Shown here: positions 5,594 to 11,904 of the stretch, in pieces
Numbering within the stretch: the stretch's first letter is position 1
Layout of the letters: each line of letters begins with the position of its first letter
From: Desulfatitalea sp.
Lineage (GTDB): Bacteria; Desulfobacterota; Desulfobacteria; Desulfobacterales; Desulfosarcinaceae
Assembly (NCBI GenBank): GCA_013041835.1
Contig: JABDRH010000458.1
Location: 1 to 11,904 of the forward strand
DNA length: 11,904 nt
Direction of reading: 5' to 3'
Notes under the pieces: model-generated
What the model saw: the letters and a program-made list of their open reading frames with translations, nothing else
Database searches by the model: none
Told to the model about the DNA's origin: nothing
Program-made: the position numbers and the translations under genes

Positions 5594-6421
5594 ATGTGGG
5601 AATATACAGGCAAGGTCAAGGAACACTTTCTCAACCCACGCAATGTCGGGGAAATCGAAAACGCCGATGGTGTTGGCGAAGTCGGCTCCATGGCATGCGG
5701 CGATGCGTTGAAGCTCACGTTTAAGGTGGATGGCGGCATTATTCAGGATGCCAAGTTTAAAACTTTTGGTTGTGCCAGCGCCATTGCCTCGGCCTCGGCC
5801 CTGACCGAGCTGCTCATCGGCAAGACCGTTGAAGAGGCGGAAAAACTCACCAACGATCATATCGCCGATTACCTGGGCGGGCTGCCCAAAGAAAAAATGC
5901 ACTGCTCGGTCATGGGACACGAAGCCTTGGAAAAAGCCATTGCCTGCTACCGCGGGGAACCGGACAAGGTGCAGGCCGGCAATGTGGTGTGCGAGTGTTT
6001 TCACATCACCGACCTGCAGCTCGAACGGGCCGTCACCGATCACAGCCTCAAAAGCATCGAGGAAATCACCAACTACATCAAGGCCGGCGGCGGCTGTGGG
6101 CAGTGTCATGATACCATTCAAGGGATCATCGACCGGGTCAACGGCACGTTGACCGAAAAGCCGCCCGCGCCCAAACCGTTGACCAATATTCAGAAAATCA
6201 AACTCATCGAAGAGACCTTGGAGCGGGAAATCAAGCCGGCCCTGATGCAGGACGGCGGTGATATTCAATTGGTGGATGTGGACGGCGACCGCGTACTGGT
6301 AAAGCTTAAAGGGCGTTGCGCCGCGTGCGCCATGTCTCAAATCACGCTCAAGGACTATGTGGAATCCAAGCTCAAGGAACTGGTGGCCCAGGCATTGACC
6401 GTAGAGGAGGTGGTTTCATGA
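5594..6421 (+). CDS. nifU: NifU iron-sulfur cluster scaffold protein
   Basis: The product (275 aa) is a three-part cytoplasmic scaffold on which [Fe-S] clusters are built from sulfur supplied by NifS. Residues 1-125 are the IscU-like domain, with cluster ligands C35, C60 and C104 and the D37 next to C35. Residues about 130-185 are a BFD-type [2Fe-2S] domain with C133, C135, C168 and C171. Residues about 195-275 are the NifU C-terminal domain with the CxxC at C242/C245. This matches the layout of Azotobacter NifU, so all cluster ligands appear intact. The ATG at 5594 is chosen because GGGAGGAG lies just upstream and the family start (MWEYTGKVKEHF) begins there; a longer TTG start at 5534 adds residues with no family match. 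The stop overlaps the nifS start. No nitrogenase genes are present, so general Fe-S assembly is more likely than nitrogen fixation. Confidence 0.96.
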   Translation: MWEYTGKVKEHFLNPRNVGEIENADGVGEVGSMACGDALKLTFKVDGGIIQDAKFKTFGCASAIASASALTELLIGKTVEEAEKLTNDHIADYLGGLPKEKMHCSVMGHEALEKAIACYRGEPDKVQAGNVVCECFHITDLQLERAVTDHSLKSIEEITNYIKAGGGCGQCHDTIQGIIDRVNGTLTEKPPAPKPLTNIQKIKLIEETLEREIKPALMQDGGDIQLVDVDGDRVLVKLKGRCAACAMSQITLKDYVESKLKELVAQALTVEEVVS

Positions 6422-7602
6422 AACCGATCTACCTGGACAACAACGCAACCACCCAGGTGGCCCCGGAAGTGGTGGAAGAAATGCTGCCCTATTATTCCAC
6501 CTTTTACGGCAACCCCTCCAGCATGCACACCTTCGGCGGCAATGTCGGCAAAAAAATCAGAGAAGCGCGGGCCAAGCTGGCCGAGCTGATCGGCGCACAG
6601 CCCGAGGAGATTGTTTTCACCTCGTGCGGCACCGAGAGCGACAGTACGGCCATCTGGGCCGCCCTGCGCGCGAATCCGGACAAACGACACGTGCTCACCT
6701 CTCATGTCGAGCATCCGGCCGTGAAGAACCTGGCGGAATACTTGGGCCGCAACGGCTACCGCGTCACCTTCGTGCCGGTGGACAACCAGGGACGCCTGGA
6801 TCTGGATCACCTCTACAGCCACCTTTCCGACGACACGGCGATCGTCAGCCTCATGTGGGCCAACAACGAAACCGGTGTGGTTTTCCCCGTCGAAGAAGTC
6901 GCCAAACGGGTTCACAAACGCGGTATCGTGTTCCACACCGATGCGGTTCAAATCGTAGGCAAATTGCCTATCAACATGGCCGACAACACCATTGACATGC
7001 TCTCCCTTTCAGGCCACAAACTGCACGCGCCCAAGGGCATCGGCGCCCTTTACATTCGCAAGGGCACAAAGTTCGCGCCCTTTCTCATGGGCGGGCACCA
7101 GGAGAACGGCCGTCGCGGCGGCACTGAGAACGTGGCCGCCATTGTGGGCCTGGGCAAAGCCGCCGAACTGGCCGTGGCGCGCATGGATGATGAAAACACG
7201 CGTGTCAAGGCCCTGCGCGACAAACTGGAAACCTCCCTGCTCAGCGCCATCCCCAACAGCATGGTCAACGGTGATGTGGCCAGCCGCCTGCCCAACACCA
7301 CCAGCATCGCCTTTGAATTCGTGGAGGGCGAGTCGATTCTGCTCATGCTCGATGAGTACAACATCTGCGCCTCATCCGGATCGGCGTGCACATCCGGGTC
7401 CTTGGAGCCGTCCCACGTCCTGCGCGCCATGCAAGTGCCTTTTACCGCCGCCCACGGCTCGATTCGCTTTAGCCTGAGTGTCTACAACGCCGAGGACGAA
7501 GTCAACCAAGTCATCGAAAGACTCCCTCCCATCATTGACCGCCTGCGTAAAATGTCGCCATTCTGGGCGGAAAAGGAGCGGTCCTGCCAAACGAATGCCT
7601 AA
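6418..7602 (+). CDS. nifS: NifS cysteine desulfurase
   Basis: The product (394 aa) is a PLP enzyme that takes sulfur from cysteine, giving alanine and an enzyme persulfide that feeds NifU. It is a complete class V aminotransferase fold: YLDNNATT at the start, H99 in the SHVEHPAV motif that stacks on PLP, the PLP lysine K201 in SGHKLHAPKG, GGHQENGRRGGTEN, and the catalytic loop cysteine C324 in SSGSACTSGSLEPSHVL. The positions agree closely with Azotobacter NifS. The ATG overlaps the nifU stop (ATGA), and GAGGAGGTG lies upstream, which suggests translational coupling. The stop codon abuts the MITE-like repeat that begins at about 7602, so the last residues of the protein could have been altered by its insertion. 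Confidence 0.97.
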   Translation: MKPIYLDNNATTQVAPEVVEEMLPYYSTFYGNPSSMHTFGGNVGKKIREARAKLAELIGAQPEEIVFTSCGTESDSTAIWAALRANPDKRHVLTSHVEHPAVKNLAEYLGRNGYRVTFVPVDNQGRLDLDHLYSHLSDDTAIVSLMWANNETGVVFPVEEVAKRVHKRGIVFHTDAVQIVGKLPINMADNTIDMLSLSGHKLHAPKGIGALYIRKGTKFAPFLMGGHQENGRRGGTENVAAIVGLGKAAELAVARMDDENTRVKALRDKLETSLLSAIPNSMVNGDVASRLPNTTSIAFEFVEGESILLMLDEYNICASSGSACTSGSLEPSHVLRAMQVPFTAAHGSIRFSLSVYNAEDEVNQVIERLPPIIDRLRKMSPFWAEKERSCQTNA

Positions 7603-7620
7603 GGGCTCGCGCAAAAATAA
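7602..7620 (+). repeat. 19-bp direct repeat, copy 1
   Basis: This copy of AGGGCTCGCGCAAAAATAA is identical to the one at 7726-7744. It starts on the last base of the nifS stop codon and contains the left end of the MITE-like element. Confidence 0.85.
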
Positions 7621-7722
7621 CGTCACACTTTCATGCGCCGATTCATCTCACCCGGCTGCGTTTTGTCCCTTACCGGGTGAGCGCCTCAACACCTGAAAAT
7701 GTAAATTTATTCTTGCGCGAAC
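7605..7722. mobile_element. MITE-like 118-bp element with terminal inverted repeats
   Basis: The ends 7605-7620 and 7707-7722 are inverted copies with 14 of 16 bases matching (core TCGCGCAA-AATAA). Inside is a perfect 8-bp inverted repeat, TCACCCGG (7648-7655) and CCGGGTGA (7673-7680). There is no coding capacity. A clear target-site duplication is not seen, only similar flanks (TAAGG on the left, TTAGG on the right). It could instead be an intergenic repeat of the REP type. Confidence 0.45.
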
Positions 7723-7748
7723 ATTAGGGCTCGCGCAAAAATAAATTT
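7703..7748. repeat. 18-bp stem inverted repeat including direct repeat copy 2
   Basis: Arms 7703-7720 and 7731-7748 match at 17 of 18 positions in inverted orientation, with a 10-bp loop. The right arm largely coincides with the second 19-bp direct repeat copy (7726-7744). In RNA it would be a very stable hairpin and might work as a terminator between nifS and the signalling genes, although there is no clean T-tract after it. Confidence 0.7.
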
Positions 7749-7814
7749 CTCAACTCCTGCAACTGTTGGTCCGATATCTGAATAGATGATTTCGACATCG
7801 AATAGGAGGTGTTC

Positions 7815-8192
7815 ATGTTATTTCTGGTCGTGGATGATTCGATGGTTGCGCGCACCATGGTCAATAATGTTCTGGAGCCCATGGGACATGAAGTGATCCA
7901 AGCCGGCAACGGACAAGAGGCGTTGAAAATTTTGGACAAGCTGGCCAGGGAGGTAGGCGTCGTACTGCTGGATTGGAATATGCCGATCATGAACGGCTTC
8001 GAAGCGCTGCAGGCCATTCGAAGCAACCGTTATTGTGACCATATTTCTATTCTGATGGTCTCCACCGAATCTGAAGCAGAATATATCGACCGTGCGATGA
8101 AGGCCGGTGCGAACGGTTATCTTGCCAAGCCGTTTACCAAAGATGAACTGATCGACAAAATCAACAGCATTGTTCAATCTTCAAGTGAGTAA
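7815..8192 (+). CDS. CheY-like single-domain response regulator
   Basis: The product (125 aa) is a stand-alone receiver domain. All phosphorylation residues are present: acidic pair D7/D8, phospho-acceptor D53 in LLDWNMP, T84 in the VSTES switch segment, and K105 in the LAKPF motif. There is no DNA-binding or enzymatic output domain, so it should act by protein contact, as CheY does on motor or kinase complexes. ATG at 7815 is preferred over a GTG at 7809 because AGGAGG ends 5 nt before it. The cognate histidine kinase is not in the window. The next gene encodes a CheX-type phosphatase domain that could dephosphorylate it, and a receptor-like gene lies further downstream. Confidence 0.93.
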   Translation: MLFLVVDDSMVARTMVNNVLEPMGHEVIQAGNGQEALKILDKLAREVGVVLLDWNMPIMNGFEALQAIRSNRYCDHISILMVSTESEAEYIDRAMKAGANGYLAKPFTKDELIDKINSIVQSSSE

Positions 8193-8273
8193 GTAAGCAA
8201 TGAGCGCCTAATTGCAAATGTCCCCTGAAATGAGCCACCGGGATGATGGGTTAGGCCACAACGCGGAGACGAA
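8193..8273 (+). other. short gap between receiver and CheX genes
   Basis: These 81 bp hold no gene, clear promoter or terminator. The spacing is compatible with co-transcription of the flanking genes. Confidence 0.4.
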
Positions 8274-9119
8274 ATGGATACAATATTGCTCATCGATTGC
8301 AGTGACGACGTCACCACGTCAATGGCCGGGTTGTTAAAAGGCAACCACCAAGTGGTGAACGTTTCCTTTGAAGATCGCGATATCCCGGGAAAAAACAAAA
8401 TGATTATCCTGCAAGCCCATGATGACCTGGATGCGATCTCCAAAAAAATCAGTAAGATCAGGTATGAATGCAAATTCAGGGACATTCCCATCGTCGTGGT
8501 CAAACAAAGCGAGGATCAGATCCCGCTGGAATACTATTTAAGCTCCGGGGCCACCGAAGTGCTGCCGCTGGATGCGCCGCCGGGTGCCTGTCGGCAAATC
8601 CTGCAAGGTTATCTGATTCCCAGTCGCAAACCCCTCGAATCAGAGACAGAATACCTTACACCCTTCATCGAAAACACAATCAATGTCTTGAAGGCCACCG
8701 CTCAAATGGACGCGGTATTTCGGGAGGTCTATTTTTCCAATGATTTTCGCATATTCGGAGACATATCGGGAATCATCGGCTTGTCGGGCGTTTCCGAAGG
8801 AACCGTGGCGGTGACCTTGTACTGGGATCTGGCCCGCAAAATCATCGCCAACATGATGCATGTGGCGGACAACCAGCTCAATGCCGAATATATCCATGAC
8901 GGGGTAGGCGAACTGATCAATGTGATCAGTGGCAGCACAAAAAAACGATTCAAGGGCACGCCGTTTCATTTTGATTTATCCCTGCCGACAGTCGTAGTGG
9001 GATCAGGTCACCAACTGGGACATCCCGATAACTCGAGCATCGCCGTTCTGATTTTCGATGTGGCGCAGATGGCCTTCGTTTTGCAGGTGTGTCTGAAACC
9101 CAAACAGAAACAGTCTTAA
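8274..9119 (+). CDS. pseudo-receiver fused to CheX-like phosphatase domain
   Basis: The product has 281 aa. Residues 1-115 have the alternating strand/helix pattern of a receiver (start MDTILLIDCS, later YYLSSGATEVLPLD). The acceptor Asp expected after the third strand is replaced near Q47, and the switch Lys of the KP motif appears to be Leu, so it probably cannot be phosphorylated normally. Residues about 130-275 resemble the CheX/CheC phosphatase family: FGDISGIIGLSG, GTVAVTLYWDLARKI, and the catalytic-type helix DGVGELINVISG, where E213 and N216 fit the ExxN motif that dephosphorylates CheY-P. GGAG precedes the ATG at a good distance. The likely substrate, by context, is the receiver encoded upstream or the receiver domain of the kinase downstream. 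The fusion layout is seen; the activity is inferred. Confidence 0.82.
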   Translation: MDTILLIDCSDDVTTSMAGLLKGNHQVVNVSFEDRDIPGKNKMIILQAHDDLDAISKKISKIRYECKFRDIPIVVVKQSEDQIPLEYYLSSGATEVLPLDAPPGACRQILQGYLIPSRKPLESETEYLTPFIENTINVLKATAQMDAVFREVYFSNDFRIFGDISGIIGLSGVSEGTVAVTLYWDLARKIIANMMHVADNQLNAEYIHDGVGELINVISGSTKKRFKGTPFHFDLSLPTVVVGSGHQLGHPDNSSIAVLIFDVAQMAFVLQVCLKPKQKQS

Positions 9120-9131
9120 CAGATTGCATTC

Positions 9132-10904
9132 ATGACGGAAAAAATCATTCTACTCATCAACCGGGATGCCGCCTTTCTCGATCAAACCGGCAGCACTCTT
9201 GAAGACGCAGGTTATCACACGCGCACGGCCTCCGAAATGCGCGGCGCCCTGGCCCTGCTCTCCGCAAATGCCGTCGGGTTGATTATCTGCGACAAAGCCC
9301 TGCAGGATGTCAGCGGCTTTGACCTGCTCAATTTCATCAAGAAAGATCCATTGCGTGAAAAAATTCCGTTCATGTTTCTAGTGCCGGCCAACGAACAGGG
9401 GGGGGCATTCAAAGCATTCGAATTGGGTGCGGCGGATTACCTGGTCTACCCCCTGGCGCCCCAGATCCTGGTTGACGCGGTGGACGAGCTTTTCGCCACC
9501 GATGACGACGTGCCGCTGCCTTCCGGCATACCCGAGGCGCACCCAACCGCCGCCGCCAACGGGCAAACAAGTCCGACGGACGACCCGATTCCCGTTTCCG
9601 GGCTGATCATCGATGTCTCCAGAGATGGTGTTTTATGGCTGCCCGGAAACGTCCAAAGCTTTAGCCGTCAAAGCCTGTATATTGAAACCGCGCTGTTCGG
9701 CAAGCAGGGCGTCTCGCTGTTGGCGCGCATCAAACGGGCAGACGGCACCTTCGTCCTCAACGGCTACATTAAAGAAATCCGCTTCGAAGATTTTCAAAAG
9801 CCGGCCATCATCGAAATGTCTGTCCAGGAAGAAGAGGCATGGCGGCGCATCCATGATGACCTGACGCAAAAAACGCAACATCAGACGCAGGAGGCCGCGG
9901 ATCAACCCGAGGTTGAGCCGCAGTTGGAAAAAACCATTGTCATGTCCCCGACCGGCATTGACAAAACGGCATACAAAACCGGCCCATTCAAGCCTTCCAA
10001 GAAGAAAGATCCTTCCTACGACAGGCGCTTTTATCATAGCCTTATCGGCCGGCAACTGGATAACTACCGGGCCATCACCCTCATCGGCACCGGCAGCATG
10101 GGCGGTGTGATCCAAGGGTGGGATGTGGCGCTGGAGCGCGAAGTCGCGCTGAAAGTCATCTCTTACGGGCTTTCATCCAAAGAGAGCTTTCGCGAAATGT
10201 TCATCAAGGAGGCGCGCGTCGTATCTCGGCTGAACCATCTCAATGTCGCCCAAATCTACTATATCGGCACCAGCAGCGACATTCTCTACTATGCCATGGA
10301 GTTCGTGGACGGCCTTACCATGAAAGAGTTGATCGCCGAGCAGGGCAATCTGAACAACCTCAAAGGCTTGGAATATTTCATCACCGTGTGTGAAGCGCTA
10401 TACTTCGTGAATCAAAACAGCGTCATTCACCGCGATATCAAACCCGCCAACATTATGATCACCCGCGCGGGGAACATAAAAATAGTGGATTTCGGGGTGG
10501 CGGTTTCCGCTGATACGGTCAAGAAAACAACCAATAATCAAATCATCGGCTCACCCATGTACATGTCGCCAGAGCAAGTGGCCGGCTTGTCCCTGGACAA
10601 TCGCAGCGACATCTATTCGGTAGGCGCAACCTTTTACCACGCCTTTACCGGCCAGCCGCCCTTTCAAGGCACGGACTTCAAAACCATTATGGCCCATCAT
10701 GTCCAAACGCCGTTGCCCCCGATAAGGAAAAAAAACGCCAACGTACCGGCCGCCCTTGCTAGAATCATCGAAAAAATGATGGCCAAGGATCCTTTGGAAC
10801 GGTACAAAGATTTTCAATATGTCGCCAATGATGTCAAAGCCCTCCGCGCCCACATTGTGGACCGCAAGCGTCCATCCTCCCGCCAGACCAAAACTTCGGG
10901 TTAG
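9132..10904 (+). CDS. receiver / PilZ-like / Hanks-type Ser-Thr protein kinase
   Basis: The product (590 aa) has three parts. Residues 1-122 form a receiver that keeps the acceptor D54 (LIICDKALQDVSGFDLL) but has N10-R11-D12 in the acidic pocket and Tyr instead of the switch Lys (LVYPLAP). Residues about 155-235 are beta-rich (SFSRQSLYIET, VSLLARIKRADG) and recall a PilZ domain, but no clear RxxxR motif for cyclic di-GMP is seen, so this is tentative. Residues about 311-575 are a complete kinase: glycine loop GTGSMG (319-324), K341, E360, HRD (433-435) with K437 and N440, DFG (453-455), and SPE (479-481). The Arg before the catalytic Asp implies activation-loop phosphorylation, and the loop holds adjacent threonines. 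No membrane segment is seen. It starts 12 bp after the CheX-like gene with a weak ribosome-binding site, suggesting translational coupling. Targets are unknown. Confidence 0.88.
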   Translation: MTEKIILLINRDAAFLDQTGSTLEDAGYHTRTASEMRGALALLSANAVGLIICDKALQDVSGFDLLNFIKKDPLREKIPFMFLVPANEQGGAFKAFELGAADYLVYPLAPQILVDAVDELFATDDDVPLPSGIPEAHPTAAANGQTSPTDDPIPVSGLIIDVSRDGVLWLPGNVQSFSRQSLYIETALFGKQGVSLLARIKRADGTFVLNGYIKEIRFEDFQKPAIIEMSVQEEEAWRRIHDDLTQKTQHQTQEAADQPEVEPQLEKTIVMSPTGIDKTAYKTGPFKPSKKKDPSYDRRFYHSLIGRQLDNYRAITLIGTGSMGGVIQGWDVALEREVALKVISYGLSSKESFREMFIKEARVVSRLNHLNVAQIYYIGTSSDILYYAMEFVDGLTMKELIAEQGNLNNLKGLEYFITVCEALYFVNQNSVIHRDIKPANIMITRAGNIKIVDFGVAVSADTVKKTTNNQIIGSPMYMSPEQVAGLSLDNRSDIYSVGATFYHAFTGQPPFQGTDFKTIMAHHVQTPLPPIRKKNANVPAALARIIEKMMAKDPLERYKDFQYVANDVKALRAHIVDRKRPSSRQTKTSG

Positions 10905-11329
10905 TTAGAAATAAATAGCTTTTTAATAAGTTGGGCCCAAAACCGGGCAATAGCACCATGAGGCCCGAATCCCTCAAAGATAAATTATTTTTGTGTAAGC
11001 CCTTGGCTATCGTCCATCATTTGGGTTAAACTGAGAAAAAAACCCTGAACATCCCCGATTGGGTTGTATTGCCGATACATATTCGATAATATGCGGATTC
11101 TGGTGGAAAGGCTGTTAGGCTGTTGGTATTTTTATTCCCCAAGGCTTTTCATTAAAGCCATCTCCCGCAGGCTTCGCTATAGGTAATGATGATGGAACAT
11201 ATTGCCTATTTGCGCGTATGAAGAACGAGATGACTGGATAAGCCGCCTTGATGTTTTCGCGGCGCAAAGGCACGGGAAGGTGCGGCGGCAGAGCAGTATG
11301 GATGACGCAGCACATGGGAGGAAAATAGA
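10905..11329 (+). other. 425-bp gap before the receptor gene
   Basis: I see no gene here. Present are a 10-bp palindrome TTGGGCCCAA (10931-10940), a small hairpin GGCTTT/AAAGCC (11143-11159) without a T-tract, and a GCCGCC/GGCGGC inverted pair (11242-11247, 11284-11289). A weak promoter is possible with GATAAT at 11085-11090, though its -35 is poor. A structured leader for the receptor gene is possible, but none of the riboswitch classes I know could be matched. Confidence 0.4.
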
Positions 11330-11904
11330 ATGTTTTTTAAAAACTTGAAGCTCAAACCCAAGCTACTCGCACTAGGATTGGCATTGACCCTGTGGCCGCT
11401 GCTTGTGTTCGGTGCCATTGTTTCTTTCCAGAACAGCAATGCCGGCAAGATTTCAAGGACGGAAACCATCAAGATGGCCAGGAACCAACTGGACCATATT
11501 GCCGCAGGGGTTCGTGCGATGATGGCCGCCGAGAATGAAATGCTGCAACGATCGTTCAATAGTTACATGGCGCTGTTTCTTAAGGAGGCGGATACCGGCG
11601 GCGGCATCCAGGTCGGCTACGAAAAGGTGGTCTGGCAGGCAATCAATCAAAATGATGAAAGCGTTCAGTCGGTTACACTTCCTAAAATAACCGTTGCCGG
11701 ACAATGGCCCGGCCAAGTGACCGCCATGGAAACACCAGTGCCGGTGGTCGACGGAGTCCGGGACTATTACCAGGACTATACCATGACGTTGCTGCAACGC
11801 ATGAATCTGGCCGGCGATTTGTTGCGCATCGCTTCCAGTGTGTCTCACACCGATGGATTGCGCGCCACGAGGACCTATATTCCGGCAATCGGAAGAGACG
11901 GTGC
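11330..11904 (+). CDS. Cache-domain chemoreceptor-like protein (5' part only)
   Basis: The visible 191 codons run off the right edge. A basic N-terminus (MFFKNLKLKPK) is followed by one membrane segment at about residues 12-33 and then an extracytoplasmic sensor region. The segment from about residue 137 (PVVDGVRDYYQDYTMTLLQRMN, then GDLLRIASSV and GLRATRTYIP) matches the Cache_3-Cache_2 type found in many methyl-accepting chemotaxis proteins. The expected second membrane helix, HAMP and MCP signalling domains lie outside the window, so a histidine kinase or diguanylate cyclase with the same sensor cannot be excluded. GGGAGG lies 8 nt before the ATG. Its place downstream of CheY-like and CheX-like genes favours a chemotaxis-type receptor. 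Confidence 0.8.
   Translation, partial: MFFKNLKLKPKLLALGLALTLWPLLVFGAIVSFQNSNAGKISRTETIKMARNQLDHIAAGVRAMMAAENEMLQRSFNSYMALFLKEADTGGGIQVGYEKVVWQAINQNDESVQSVTLPKITVAGQWPGQVTAMETPVPVVDGVRDYYQDYTMTLLQRMNLAGDLLRIASSVSHTDGLRATRTYIPAIGRDG

Noticed and set aside
5498..6340. Minus-strand open frame of 280 codons
   Set aside because: It is antisense to nifU, where all cluster-ligand cysteines are in place on the plus strand.
11052..11078. Sigma28 (flagellar) promoter with GCCGATAC
   Set aside because: The -10-like GCCGATAC has no TAAA-type -35 at the required spacing.
11268..11283. Sigma54-like promoter before the receptor gene
   Set aside because: GG and GC elements are present, but their spacing is one base too long and the -12 element lacks the usual TTGC.
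11242..11300. Second GEMM riboswitch before the receptor gene
   Set aside because: Only a GCAAAGGCACGGG-like piece is present. The P1 pairing, the AAAC segment and the GATAGC-GGGG-TGCC segment are missing.

Overview
The window looks like a chromosomal segment from a Gram-negative, probably anaerobic bacterium of the Desulfobacterota (sulfate-reducer-like). This is inferred from gene content only: a NifU/NifS iron-sulfur assembly pair, a RACo-type ASKHA/DUF4445 protein, an outer-membrane MlaC/MlaA pair, a PocR-domain sensor under a GEMM riboswitch, and multidomain receiver/CheX/Ser-Thr kinase signalling proteins. No rRNA, tRNA, CRISPR array, phage gene or transposase is visible.

Left part (1-1900). 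A minus-strand sensor gene (PocR domain, coiled coil, GAF start) runs off the left edge. Upstream of it lies a long leader on the same strand holding a GEMM-type cyclic-dinucleotide riboswitch, an intrinsic terminator and further hairpins. Upstream of that is a candidate promoter lying inside a 23/21-bp inverted repeat. A good sigma70-type promoter pointing right then drives the next operon.

Middle (1900-7602). mlaC and mlaA (plus strand) encode a periplasmic phospholipid carrier and an outer-membrane lipoprotein. mlaA converges with, and overlaps by 11 bp, a minus-strand RACo-like ATPase gene that lacks the usual N-terminal [2Fe-2S] domain. rpmB (ribosomal protein L28, zinc-ribbon form) precedes it on the minus strand. 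It is divergent from nifU-nifS, which overlap by ATGA and form a complete cysteine desulfurase/scaffold pair.

Right part (7603-11904). A 118-bp MITE-like element with terminal inverted repeats and an extra adjacent repeat copy starts at the nifS stop codon. It is followed by three signalling genes on the plus strand: a stand-alone CheY-like receiver, a pseudo-receiver fused to a CheX-type phosphatase, and a receiver / possible PilZ / Hanks-type Ser/Thr kinase fusion. After a 425-bp gap comes the start of a membrane-anchored Cache-domain chemoreceptor-like protein, cut by the right edge. The three-gene set combines a phospho-Asp receiver, a candidate phospho-Asp phosphatase and a Ser/Thr kinase. 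It is the most interesting protein-level system here. The riboswitch/inverted-repeat leader at 1361-1604 is the most interesting nucleic-acid feature.
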